From NCBI GenBank assembly GCA_005772765.1, contig SXIR01000127.1, positions 1-32,386 on the forward strand: a stretch of 32,386 bases of DNA, read 5' to 3'. Of the stretch, positions 1 through 6,527 are shown one piece after another. Numbering within the stretch: the first letter of the stretch is position 1; each line of letters begins with the position of its first letter. Both the position numbers and the translations under genes were made by a program. The notes under the pieces were generated by a model, which searched no databases, had not been told where the DNA came from, and worked only from the letters and a program-made list of their open reading frames with translations. This DNA is from Actinomycetota bacterium (lineage in GTDB: Bacteria > Actinomycetota > Acidimicrobiia > IMCC26256 > PALSA-610).

Positions 1-223
1 CCCCACCAAGGAAAAGAAACTCAACAACATCCGCGCGGCCGGGAGCGACAACTTCGAACGCTTGACGCCGGCCCGCTTGGTGAACCTCGAACAAGCCCTC
101 GAGTTCATCGCCGACGACGAATGCGTCGAGGTGACGCCCAAAGCGATTCGCATGCGCAAAGTCGTGCTGGACCAGGGCGAACGGGCACGACTGACGAAGT
201 CCAAGAAACCCGCTCGAACGTGA
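1..223 (+). CDS. typA: TypA/BipA ribosome-associated GTPase, C-terminal end (5' partial)
   Basis: Only the last 73 codons are present, reading in frame from base 2 to the TGA at 221-223. The translation begins [20 protein letters not shown] and continues with [20 protein letters not shown] and [15 protein letters not shown]. This is the highly conserved C-terminal domain of TypA (BipA), a translational GTPase related to EF-G that binds the ribosome and supports growth under stress and at low temperature. The GTPase domain lies upstream of the window. A basic tail ([10 protein letters not shown]) closes the protein, which is normal for the family. A strong hairpin follows 4 bases after the stop, so the gene probably ends its transcript here. 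Confidence 0.95.
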   Translation, partial: PTKEKKLNNIRAAGSDNFERLTPARLVNLEQALEFIADDECVEVTPKAIRMRKVVLDQGERARLTKSKKPART

Positions 224-227
224 ACGA

Positions 228-262
228 ATCGGACCGCCCGAGTAATGCGGGCGGGGTCCGAT
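228..262 (+). terminator. Hairpin downstream of typA
   Basis: ATCGGACCGCCCG (228-240) pairs with CGGGCGGGGTCCGAT (248-262) around a 7-nt loop, with a 2-nt GG bulge. It starts 4 bases after the typA stop. There is no T-run, which is common for actinobacterial terminators. Its last base coincides with the first base of the -10 box of the next gene, so termination and initiation signals abut. Confidence 0.6.
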
Positions 263-267
263 ACGTT
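262..267 (+). promoter_or_regulatory. Candidate -10 box of the FG-GAP protein gene
   Basis: TACGTT fits the TANNNT -10 consensus and lies 9 nt before the ATG at 277. No Shine-Dalgarno sequence is present between them, so the transcript would be leaderless or almost so. The box is inferred from pattern and position only. Confidence 0.4.
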
Positions 268-276
268 GCATGCTCG

Positions 277-1848
277 ATGCGCAATCGTCGATTCTTGCTC
301 GCGGTCCTCTCGCTCGGCGCGGCACCGTTGCTGGCCGTTCCCGCTCCGACGCCGGCTGCGGCCGCCGGTGATCCCGATGTCGACTTCGACGGCGACGGAT
401 TCGGCGACTTCGTCGTGCCGGTCGTGGGCGAGACCGTCGGTACTGCCGCTGAGGCGGGCGCTGTCCATGTCTTCTATGGAACGAGTGACGGCGTCACGGC
501 CGACGGATCGCAGTTCTGGCACCAGAACTCGGCCGGGATCCGCGACGATGCCGAAGCCGGTGATCGCTTCGGCACCGACTGGGCGGCGGGCGACTTCGAC
601 GGCGACGGGTTCGACGACCTGGCGATCGGGGTGCCGGGCGAGAACAGCGACGCCGGTCTGGTCAACGTGCTCTACGGCTCGACCCGCGGCCTTGCTGCGC
701 AAGGCAACCAGATCTGGTGGCAGGACAAGCCTGGCGTGCCCGGCACGAGCGCCGCGCTCGACGGATTCGGAACCGCGTTGGCCGCGGGCGACTTCGACGA
801 CGACGGTCGCGACGACCTCGCGGTTGGGGTGCCGGTGGACGCTCCCGACGGAACGACCGGCGCCCGCGGCGGGGCCGTGACGATCCTCGGCGGTTCGACT
901 GCGGGTCTCGCCGTCACCGACAGCGCGGTGATCAGCCAGAACAGCACGGGCGTGATCGGCGACGCCGAGGTCGGCGACACGTTCGGGTTCGCGCTCGCGA
1001 CGGGCGACATCGACAACGACGGGCATGCCGACCTCGCGGTCGGCGCGCCGAACGAAGACTTTCGTGCCGTCGACGCGGGAACCGTCGCGTTGTTCTTCGG
1101 TGCGCCCAACGGACTGCTTGCGACTGCGAACAGCCAGACGTTGCTGCAAGGCGAACGCTCCCTGATCGAGGTCTCCGAGGCATCGGACAACTTCGGCGCG
1201 TCGCTGGCGATCGGTCGGTTCGACTACGGGCCTTACGCCGACGTCGTGGTCGGCGTTCCGGGGCAGACCGTCAATGGGGCCCCCGATGCAGGAATCTTGA
1301 TCGCAGTGCCCGGCGGTGCCGATGGACTCCGGATCGGTCGGGCGTCACAGTTCCACATGGGCTTGGACGAGGTCGCGGGACCACTGCGCGGGCAGGTGCT
1401 GTTCGGTGACGTGATCGAACGCGCCGATTTCGACGGCAACGGTCGCGACGACCTCGTCGTCGGTGTGTGGGGATTCGACCGCAACCTCGTGAGCAACGTC
1501 GGTGCTGTCATCACGATGTACGGAGGCACGTCGATGTTCGGCGGAGCTATTCCGTCGATCCTGGTCACCCAAGCCACTGGCGGGGTGATCGACGAACCCG
1601 AACGCAACGACTCGTTCGGTCAGTATCTCGCGGCTGTCGACGCGAACGGCGACGGCCAAGACGGCTTGTTCGTCGGGGTTCCGCTCGAGGACCTCGGTGC
1701 GGTCGCCGACGCCGGTGCGGGCCACGTGTTCGGCGGCGGCGGGTTCGGTTTGGTGCCATCGAGTTCGACGGCGTGGACGCAGAATCTCGCCGGGGTCGCC
1801 GACGCCGCCGAAGTAGGCGACCTGTTCGGTGGTTCCGGCCAGCTCTGA
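277..1848 (+). CDS. Secreted FG-GAP repeat beta-propeller protein
   Basis: The protein has 523 residues. An N-terminal signal peptide (MRNRRFLLAVLSLGAAPLLA, then VPAPTPAAAAG) is followed by about seven FG-GAP/integrin-alpha-like repeats. Each repeat has an FG pair, a Ca-binding DxDxDG-type loop (DFDGDG, DFDDDG, DIDNDG, DFDGNG, DANGDG; one degenerate as RFDYGPY) and a GAP-like VGVPG or VGAPN. I chose ATG 277 because the signal peptide starts there; the frame stays open upstream into typA with non-protein-like sequence. The chain begins with a lone DFDGDG strand and ends with a lone FG segment (EVGDLFGGSGQL), which suggests the two ends complete one blade. Proteins of this type are extracellular and act in adhesion or as enzyme scaffolds. 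No enzymatic domain is visible, and the ligand is unknown. Confidence 0.85.
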   Translation: MRNRRFLLAVLSLGAAPLLAVPAPTPAAAAGDPDVDFDGDGFGDFVVPVVGETVGTAAEAGAVHVFYGTSDGVTADGSQFWHQNSAGIRDDAEAGDRFGTDWAAGDFDGDGFDDLAIGVPGENSDAGLVNVLYGSTRGLAAQGNQIWWQDKPGVPGTSAALDGFGTALAAGDFDDDGRDDLAVGVPVDAPDGTTGARGGAVTILGGSTAGLAVTDSAVISQNSTGVIGDAEVGDTFGFALATGDIDNDGHADLAVGAPNEDFRAVDAGTVALFFGAPNGLLATANSQTLLQGERSLIEVSEASDNFGASLAIGRFDYGPYADVVVGVPGQTVNGAPDAGILIAVPGGADGLRIGRASQFHMGLDEVAGPLRGQVLFGDVIERADFDGNGRDDLVVGVWGFDRNLVSNVGAVITMYGGTSMFGGAIPSILVTQATGGVIDEPERNDSFGQYLAAVDANGDGQDGLFVGVPLEDLGAVADAGAGHVFGGGGFGLVPSSSTAWTQNLAGVADAAEVGDLFGGSGQL

Positions 1849-1864
1849 TCGACGTGCTCGTCGA
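1849..1864. terminator. Short hairpin between convergent genes
   Basis: TCGACG and CGTCGA pair around a TGCT loop immediately after the FG-GAP stop codon, in the 38-bp gap before the convergent DUF3817 gene. There is no T-run. It may serve both directions, but a stem this short could be chance in GC-rich DNA. Confidence 0.25.
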
Positions 1865-1886
1865 CGGGCTGGTGCTCGATGCCGGG

Positions 1887-2264
1887 CTAGCTCATGGCGG
1901 TCGGCTGCGATGCGTTTCGTTGTGCAGCTCGTTCTGATCGGCGTTGCGATTCGAGTTCGACCCAGTCGGTGTTGCGGAGCTTGACCGCGATCCACGCGGC
2001 GCCGATCGGTCCGAGGAGCAGTGCAACGACGGGGATCCACCACCGCCAGCGGATTCCCGGTGTGATCCAGAACACCATCACCGCGAACGCCATCACGACC
2101 CAGCCGTGGAACCAGCCCATCAGCTTCGTGCCGACCTCGCTCTCAGCGATCTGCCAGCAGTAGAACAACCCGAGGTACGTGACGGTCTCCATTGTCGCGA
2201 CCCAGAACAGCTGTTCGCCGCGCCGTTGCGTTTCCGACTTCTCGTCGTCAGCGAATTCGACCAC
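1887..2264 (-). CDS. DUF3817 family small integral membrane protein
   Basis: The protein has 125 residues and a GTG start at 2264. After a charged N-terminus come hydrophobic segments at roughly residues 19-37, 51-69 and 75-95, then a basic, probably cytoplasmic tail rich in R, Q and S. The pattern LFWVATMETVTYLGLFYCW, a GWFHGWVVMAF segment and a WRWWIPVVALLLGPIGAAW segment match the DUF3817 family, which is widespread in actinobacteria and has no established function. The gene diverges from the esterase-like gene at 2287; the two start codons are only 22 bp apart and share one promoter region. TAACCT on this strand (2276-2271) lies 6 nt before the GTG, so the message is probably leaderless. 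Confidence 0.8.
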   Translation of the reverse strand: MVEFADDEKSETQRRGEQLFWVATMETVTYLGLFYCWQIAESEVGTKLMGWFHGWVVMAFAVMVFWITPGIRWRWWIPVVALLLGPIGAAWIAVKLRNTDWVELESQRRSERAAQRNASQPTAMS

Positions 2265-2270
2265 GAACCG

Positions 2271-2280
2271 AGGTTAGGCT
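2271..2280. promoter_or_regulatory. Overlapping divergent -10 boxes (bidirectional promoter)
   Basis: The ten bases AGGTTAGGCT contain TAGGCT on the plus strand (2275-2280) and TAACCT on the minus strand (2276-2271). The two TANNNT boxes share the central TA. Each is exactly 6 nt from its GTG start codon (2287 plus, 2264 minus). This symmetry, with no space for ribosome binding sites, fits a single site opened by RNA polymerase for two leaderless transcripts. Confidence 0.6.
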
Positions 2281-2286
2281 CAGCAC

Positions 2287-3363
2287 GTGGCGGCCTTGCA
2301 TCTGGCACTCCGCAAGCACGTCGTTCCACTCGACAGTCGGGCGTTCGACGAACTGATCAACGGCGTTGTCGGTGATCGGCGCATCGTCGCGTTGGGTGAG
2401 TCGCACCACTTCGTGCACGAGACGTACGCGATTCGGGCCCGTGTGTTGCGTTCGTTGGCCGGGCTCGGTTTCGAGCACGTCGGATTCGAGATTGCTCGCA
2501 CCGACGGCATCCGCCTCGACGAGGCGCTGTCCGCGCGCGATCCGAACGCGCTCGATCGAGTGTCGACCTTCGGTTACCGCCACCCCGACGACCGACCGTA
2601 CGAGGGGGTGCTCGCGACGGCGCCGGGTGACTACCCCGAGGCCGGAATGCGAGCCGAGTACGAAGCCCTGCTCGATGCCCTCCGGGCGAGCCCGCCTTCG
2701 GGCTCGTCGTGGCGCGCGTTCGGGTTCGACATCGACTACGCACCGGGCGCAGCTGGCGAACGCTTGCAGGAACTCGCGTCGTCCGGCGTGCCCGACGTCG
2801 AGGCCGAACGGGAGCGGGCGACCTCGACCTTGTCGATCAGTCGCCAGTACGACGCAGCGGTACGCGAGGCCTCATCGTACGAAGGGTTGCGAACGCCGAT
2901 GGCGTGGCGCGAACGGCTGATGACCGAACACGTCGAGTTCGAACTCGCGGCGCATCCCAACGCCCGGTTCGCGTTGTGCGCGCACAACCTGCACCTCGCT
3001 CCGTCGAGTCCCGCGTTCGCAGACGCCGGCGCGGTCGGTCCCGGTGGGGGCGAGGCACCCCCGCTCGGAGTTGCGCTCGCATCCGCAGGTCATCGGGCCG
3101 CGACGATCTGGATGTTGCACGCCGATGGCGTCGACTGCGGTCCGCCGCCGAGCAACGGGCGGGTCTGTGCGGCCCGCGGGACGCTGAACCGCGAGCTGGC
3201 GGAGGTCGGCACTTCGTTCGCGTTCCGCACCGACAGCATCGACGAACTCGCTGTTCCGTGGCGGTCGTCGACGATCTACGACACCGTGATCGAAGGAGTG
3301 CCTGCGCAACAGTGCGACGTCGTTGTCTTCGTCGCGAACACGACCGCGCTCCGGACGAGTTAG
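2287..3363 (+). CDS. Erythromycin esterase family protein
   Basis: The protein has 358 residues with a GTG start. The segment VALGESHHFVHETYAIR (about residues 34-50) corresponds to the GE.(T/S)H motif that opens the active site of the erythromycin esterase family (EreA/EreB, succinoglycan biosynthesis-type enzymes). Further family-like landmarks are VGFEIAR near residue 74 and ALCAHNLHLAP near residue 233, where a conserved His is expected. No signal peptide is seen, so it is probably cytoplasmic. Most chromosomal members are not proven macrolide esterases, so a general hydrolase role is safer than a resistance claim. The stop codon overlaps the convergent stop of the NadD-like gene by 4 bp. 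Confidence 0.8.
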   Translation: MAALHLALRKHVVPLDSRAFDELINGVVGDRRIVALGESHHFVHETYAIRARVLRSLAGLGFEHVGFEIARTDGIRLDEALSARDPNALDRVSTFGYRHPDDRPYEGVLATAPGDYPEAGMRAEYEALLDALRASPPSGSSWRAFGFDIDYAPGAAGERLQELASSGVPDVEAERERATSTLSISRQYDAAVREASSYEGLRTPMAWRERLMTEHVEFELAAHPNARFALCAHNLHLAPSSPAFADAGAVGPGGGEAPPLGVALASAGHRAATIWMLHADGVDCGPPPSNGRVCAARGTLNRELAEVGTSFAFRTDSIDELAVPWRSSTIYDTVIEGVPAQQCDVVVFVANTTALRTS

Positions 3364-3911
3364 CGGGTCCAGTGACCTGTCCGCTCGGCAAACGCGCGGG
3401 CGGCTGGCAGCATCAGATGCACGTCGCCGGCGCGCGCCGAACTCGACGAGGTCGACCGGTGCTCGGGTTCGATGGTCACGATGTCGATACCCCGCCGGTC
3501 ATCGAGGTCGGCGAGGTCGTCGTCGTGACGTGGTACGACGAGCACGCGACCCAAGCGCGCCCGCATGCGTTCGCATTCGTCGGCGTCGGCGTACCACGAC
3601 GGATCGAGGACTTGTCGCCACTTGTCGGCACCGACGACAATTGCGTCGTACCCATCGGCGATGTCGGCGATGAAACGATGTTCGGTGACGCTGACCGTGA
3701 GCCACGGAAACTCCGCAGCGGCATCGTGGAGGACCTCGACGCGGGCTTCCAACGTCGGTCCCGCGGCATGCGCCTTGCCGAGTGCGTCGCGACTCACGAC
3801 CCACTCGACCGTTGCGAGTTCGAAGTGACGGTGTGCCGCGCGCGCGATCGCGAGATGCGCGTGCGTCGGCGGGCTGAACGAACCGGGATACGCGACGCGC
3901 ATCCGATTCAT
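3360..3911 (-). CDS. NadD-like nucleotidyltransferase
   Basis: The protein has 183 residues. GSFSPPTHAHL (residues 10-20) is the GxFxPxHxxHL nucleotide-binding motif of the cytidylyltransferase-like/HIGH superfamily that includes nicotinate-nucleotide adenylyltransferase (NadD). IVVGADKW (91-98) matches the NadD-type GaD segment, and STSSSSAR (153-160) stands where ISSTxxR normally binds the triphosphate. The C-terminus (GDVHLMLPAARAFAER) also fits. The start ATG at 3911 overlaps the upstream stop as ATGA; an alternative ATG lies 9 bases further in. The gene is downstream of an NrtR-like NAD regulator, which supports a role in NAD or a related nucleotide pathway. Whether it is the main NadD or a paralogue with another substrate cannot be told here. 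Confidence 0.75.
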   Translation of the reverse strand: MNRMRVAYPGSFSPPTHAHLAIARAAHRHFELATVEWVVSRDALGKAHAAGPTLEARVEVLHDAAAEFPWLTVSVTEHRFIADIADGYDAIVVGADKWRQVLDPSWYADADECERMRARLGRVLVVPRHDDDLADLDDRRGIDIVTIEPEHRSTSSSSARAGDVHLMLPAARAFAERTGHWTR

Positions 3912-4384
3912 CGATCCGTTGCCGGGCGATGACGGTCGAGGATCGGTTCGATGACTTCGACGTACTGCGCGAGGCGGTCGGCGACCTCGAACGGCAAACT
4001 GGGGTCGCGGAAATCGAACTGCTCCCAGGTTTCTGAGACCCGCCGCCAGCGATCGTTGCCGATGAACGCGCCTGCCACCGGGTCGCGTCCGAGCACCTTG
4101 CGCCATCGAGCCTCGACGTCGGTGAGACGCGCCAGCACGGCGTCGTTGCGATCCGCCTTCGAATGTTCGCTGTGGAAGCCGATCTCGAGTTCGATCGACC
4201 GCGCGCGTGCGCCATGAATGAGCTGCGCCTCGTAGTGCTCCTTCGTGCGCTCGCCGGTTCCGATCGTGACCTTGACGCCGGCACCGTGGGCGTAGCCGCC
4301 GAACTCGACGTACTCGGGCGCGATTGCGCTGCGCAGCGCATCACGGACTTGTTCGAAGAACTCGGTGCTGGTCGGATCACTCAT
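3908..4384 (-). CDS. Conserved-looking protein of unknown function in the NAD-linked cluster
   Basis: The protein has 158 residues, is soluble and shows no signal peptide or membrane segment. I do not recognise the family. It has a helical N-terminus (FEQVRDALRSAI), a segment with alternating pattern (VEFGGYAHGAGVKVTIGTG, then EAQLIHGARARSIELEIGFH) that looks like beta strands, and a charged helical second half with several Trp (ARWRKVLG, NDRWRRVSETWEQFDF). The ATG at 4384 is the only sensible start; 52 bp separate it from the NrtR-like gene upstream. The TGA overlaps the ATG of the NadD-like gene (ATGA), so the two are probably translationally coupled. Its place between a regulator and a nucleotidyltransferase suggests a role in the same pathway. 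Confidence 0.7.
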   Translation of the reverse strand: MSDPTSTEFFEQVRDALRSAIAPEYVEFGGYAHGAGVKVTIGTGERTKEHYEAQLIHGARARSIELEIGFHSEHSKADRNDAVLARLTDVEARWRKVLGRDPVAGAFIGNDRWRRVSETWEQFDFRDPSLPFEVADRLAQYVEVIEPILDRHRPATDR

Positions 4385-4436
4385 CGTCGGTCGCAAGGAG
4401 GGTGGGGCGGAACATGGCTGAGGGGTCCAACTCGGG

Positions 4437-5153
4437 TCAGGTCGGGCGCAGGATCGGCGGGTGCAGCGAGGTTGCCTCGCCCTTGCGGTAGAGCTGCGCT
4501 GGGCGTCCGTCGGTCGGTGCGGTCTCGCCAGTGGGTTCGACGAATCCTGGTGTGCCGAGCACCTTGCGACGAAAGTTCGCCTCGTGGAGGGGCATGCCCC
4601 AGACCGCTTCGTAGACGCGGCGGAGTTCGCCGATCGTGAACTGGTCCTCGACGAATGCTGTGGCCAGGGTCGTGTACTCGAGCTTGGCCCGAGCGCGCTC
4701 GACGCCGTCCGCGATGATCCGAGCGTGATCGAACGCCAACGGCGTGCCTTCGGATTGACCGAGGTCGTCGATGGCGAGGTCGTCGACCGCGAAGAAGCGC
4801 GCCGCGCGGGCGTCGTCACCTGCGGTGGGGTCGGGGGTGCGGGCCACGAACGCGACGTACGCGATCGTCACCGTGCGCCGACGCGGGTCGCGTCCGGGAG
4901 CCCCGTAACTGCGGAGTTGTTCGAGATGATTCGGCTCGACATCGATGCCGGTTTCCTCGGCGAGCTCCCTCCGAGCTCCGGCATCGAGGTCCTCGTCCCG
5001 TTCGATGAAGCCACCCGGGAGTGCCCACGATCCACGGTGCGGTTCGTAGCGTCGCTCGATCAGCAGCACTGACAGGCGGCCGTTGCGAATCGTGAGCAAT
5101 ACCGTGTCGGCGGTGACGCCGAACGTGTCGGGTTCGTGGCGGGCGCCGCTCAT
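4437..5153 (-). CDS. NrtR-like protein: Nudix domain plus winged helix-turn-helix
   Basis: The protein has 238 residues. The N-terminal Nudix fold carries a complete Nudix box at residues 48-70 (G48, E54, R62-E63-L64, E66-E67, G69-I70). The C-terminal part (about 160-225) has the features of the NrtR winged helix: FTIGELRRVYEAVWG, then NFRRKVLG, and GRPAQLYRKGEA. NrtR proteins repress NAD biosynthesis genes and release DNA when the Nudix-like domain binds ADP-ribose; many have lost the catalytic residues, whereas this one keeps them. The start is ATG 5153, where homology begins; the frame is open further upstream but that part is Arg/Pro-rich and crosses the intergenic hairpin. It leads a minus-strand cluster with an unknown protein and a NadD-like enzyme, consistent with NAD control. 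Confidence 0.8.
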   Translation of the reverse strand: MSGARHEPDTFGVTADTVLLTIRNGRLSVLLIERRYEPHRGSWALPGGFIERDEDLDAGARRELAEETGIDVEPNHLEQLRSYGAPGRDPRRRTVTIAYVAFVARTPDPTAGDDARAARFFAVDDLAIDDLGQSEGTPLAFDHARIIADGVERARAKLEYTTLATAFVEDQFTIGELRRVYEAVWGMPLHEANFRRKVLGTPGFVEPTGETAPTDGRPAQLYRKGEATSLHPPILRPT

Positions 5154-5171
5154 CGGTGCAGTGAACCACAC

Positions 5172-5197
5172 CCGGCGACGATCGCAATCGTCGCCGG
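5172..5197. promoter_or_regulatory. Perfect inverted repeat upstream of the NrtR-like gene
   Basis: CCGGCGACGAT (5172-5182) and ATCGTCGCCGG (5187-5197) are perfect 11-bp arms around a 4-nt centre (CGCA). The repeat is 18 bp before the NrtR-like start codon. It could be an autoregulatory operator or an RNA hairpin in the 5' leader. I cannot match it to a remembered NrtR box. Confidence 0.45.
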
Positions 5198-5236
5198 TGA
5201 GACTGGGCGCAATGCGGCCGTCGCAGGGTCGCGGTC

Positions 5237-5261
5237 TAGAATCTGACGGTCCGTCAGATTC
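5237..5261 (+). promoter_or_regulatory. Palindromic operator overlapping a -10 box upstream of the amidohydrolase
   Basis: GAATCTGACGG (5239-5249) and CCGTCAGATTC (5251-5261) form a perfect 23-bp palindrome around one central T. TAGAAT (5237-5242), a TANNNT -10 box, overlaps the left arm, so a bound repressor would block polymerase. The CTGACGGnCCGTCAG core resembles operators of TetR-family regulators of actinobacterial lipid/CoA catabolism; this assignment is from memory. No TetR gene lies in the window. An AGGAG ribosome binding site (5300-5304) precedes the amidohydrolase ATG at 5313. Confidence 0.65.
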
Positions 5262-5312
5262 GCTGGCCTTCATGGTCGCGGATCGCAACATCCCTGGTCA
5301 GGAGCCTTCAGG

Positions 5313-6515
5313 ATGACTCTCACCGACCTGCCGCTGATCGTCAGCGTCGACGATCACGTCGTCGAACCGGCCCACCTCTGGCAGCGGTGGTTGCCGGACC
5401 GCTGGAAGGAGCTGGGCCCCCGAGTCGAGCGCCGCGGGATCGGCGCGATGAAACACATCGGTGGCGGCACCTACGAGCAGACCTTCGACGATGCTGGCCC
5501 GCTCGGTGACTGCTGGATCTATGAAGACTTGGTCTACATCAACAAGCGCCATGTCGCGGCGGTTGGCTTCGAACGCGACGACATGGAGATGGTGCCGATC
5601 ACCTACGACGAGATGCGACCGGGTTGTTTCGACCCCGTGGCTCGCCTCGAGGACATGGACGTAAATCATGTCGAAGCGTCGTTGTCGTTTCCGACGTTCC
5701 CACGCTTTTGTGGTCAGACCTTTGCGGAAGGCAACGACAAGGATCTGGGCCTGGCGTGCGTGCAGGCCTACAACGACTGGATGATCGAAGAATGGTGCGG
5801 CGACAGCGGCGGACGCCTCATTCCGCTCACGCTGATCCCGCTGTGGGACATCGACCTCGCGGTTCGCGAGATCGAACGTTGCGCGGCGAAGGGAAGCCAT
5901 GCGGTGTGTTTCAGCGAGATCCCACCGCATCTCGGTCTACCGAGCATCCACTCGGGTTATTGGGACCCATTCTTCGCGGCGTGTCAGTCGACCAACACCG
6001 TGATCAACATGCACATCGGCTCGTCGTCGCGCATGCCTGCGACATCGGCCGACGCTCCGGTCGCAGTCGCAGCCACGTTGAGTTTCGGCAACGCGATGGC
6101 GTCGATGGCCGACTTTCTCTTCAGCGGCGTACTGGTTCGCTTTCCCGATATCACGCTTGCCTACAGCGAAGGGCAGATGGGTTGGGTTCCCTACATCTTG
6201 GAACGGGCCGACGATGTGTGGCGCGAACACCGAGCTTGGGGTGGGGTGAAAGACATCGTGCCCGAGCCGCCGAGCACCTACTACTACCGCAACATCTACG
6301 CGTGCTTCTTCCGTGATCGCCACGGACTCGACAGTCTCGACAAGGTCGGCGAGAACAACATCACCTTCGAGACCGACTATCCGCACACGGACAGCACGTG
6401 GCCGCACACCAAGAAGGTCGCGCTCGACCTGATGGGCCATCTTCCCGAAGTGACCGTGCGCAAGATCGTGCGCGGCAACGCAATCCGGATGTTGGGGCTC
6501 GACCTCGCACCCTGA
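5313..6515 (+). CDS. Amidohydrolase family (Amidohydro_2) metal-dependent hydrolase or decarboxylase
   Basis: The protein has 400 residues and an AGGAG site 8 nt before the ATG. The N-terminal SVDDHVVEP (D13, D14, H15) is the metal-binding opening of the amidohydrolase-2 TIM barrel, as in ACMSD and gamma-resorcylate decarboxylase relatives. Other expected ligands are the His in INMHIGSS (near residue 232) and the Asp/His of ETDYPHTDSTWP (near 354-359). Actinobacterial members starting SVDDHVVEP are often found with acyl-CoA and steroid-type catabolic genes; their substrates are mostly unknown. The promoter carries a 23-bp palindrome, so expression is probably repressed until a substrate or CoA ester appears. 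It is transcribed alone, convergent with the helicase gene 12 bp away. Confidence 0.85.
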   Translation: MTLTDLPLIVSVDDHVVEPAHLWQRWLPDRWKELGPRVERRGIGAMKHIGGGTYEQTFDDAGPLGDCWIYEDLVYINKRHVAAVGFERDDMEMVPITYDEMRPGCFDPVARLEDMDVNHVEASLSFPTFPRFCGQTFAEGNDKDLGLACVQAYNDWMIEEWCGDSGGRLIPLTLIPLWDIDLAVREIERCAAKGSHAVCFSEIPPHLGLPSIHSGYWDPFFAACQSTNTVINMHIGSSSRMPATSADAPVAVAATLSFGNAMASMADFLFSGVLVRFPDITLAYSEGQMGWVPYILERADDVWREHRAWGGVKDIVPEPPSTYYYRNIYACFFRDRHGLDSLDKVGENNITFETDYPHTDSTWPHTKKVALDLMGHLPEVTVRKIVRGNAIRMLGLDLAP

Positions 6516-6527
6516 CCTTCCGGTGAT

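Noticed and set aside
121-276. N-terminal extension of the FG-GAP protein from an ATG at 121
   Set aside because: It overlaps the end of typA in another frame, has no signal peptide, and ATG 277 begins a good one.
2287-3363. A macrolide resistance gene
   Set aside because: Only family-level similarity to erythromycin esterase is visible; chromosomal members mostly have other or unknown roles.
5154-5291. N-terminal extension of the NrtR-like protein to 5291
   Set aside because: It would be coded by the palindromic operator and the hairpin of the intergenic region and is Arg/Pro/Ser-rich without fold.
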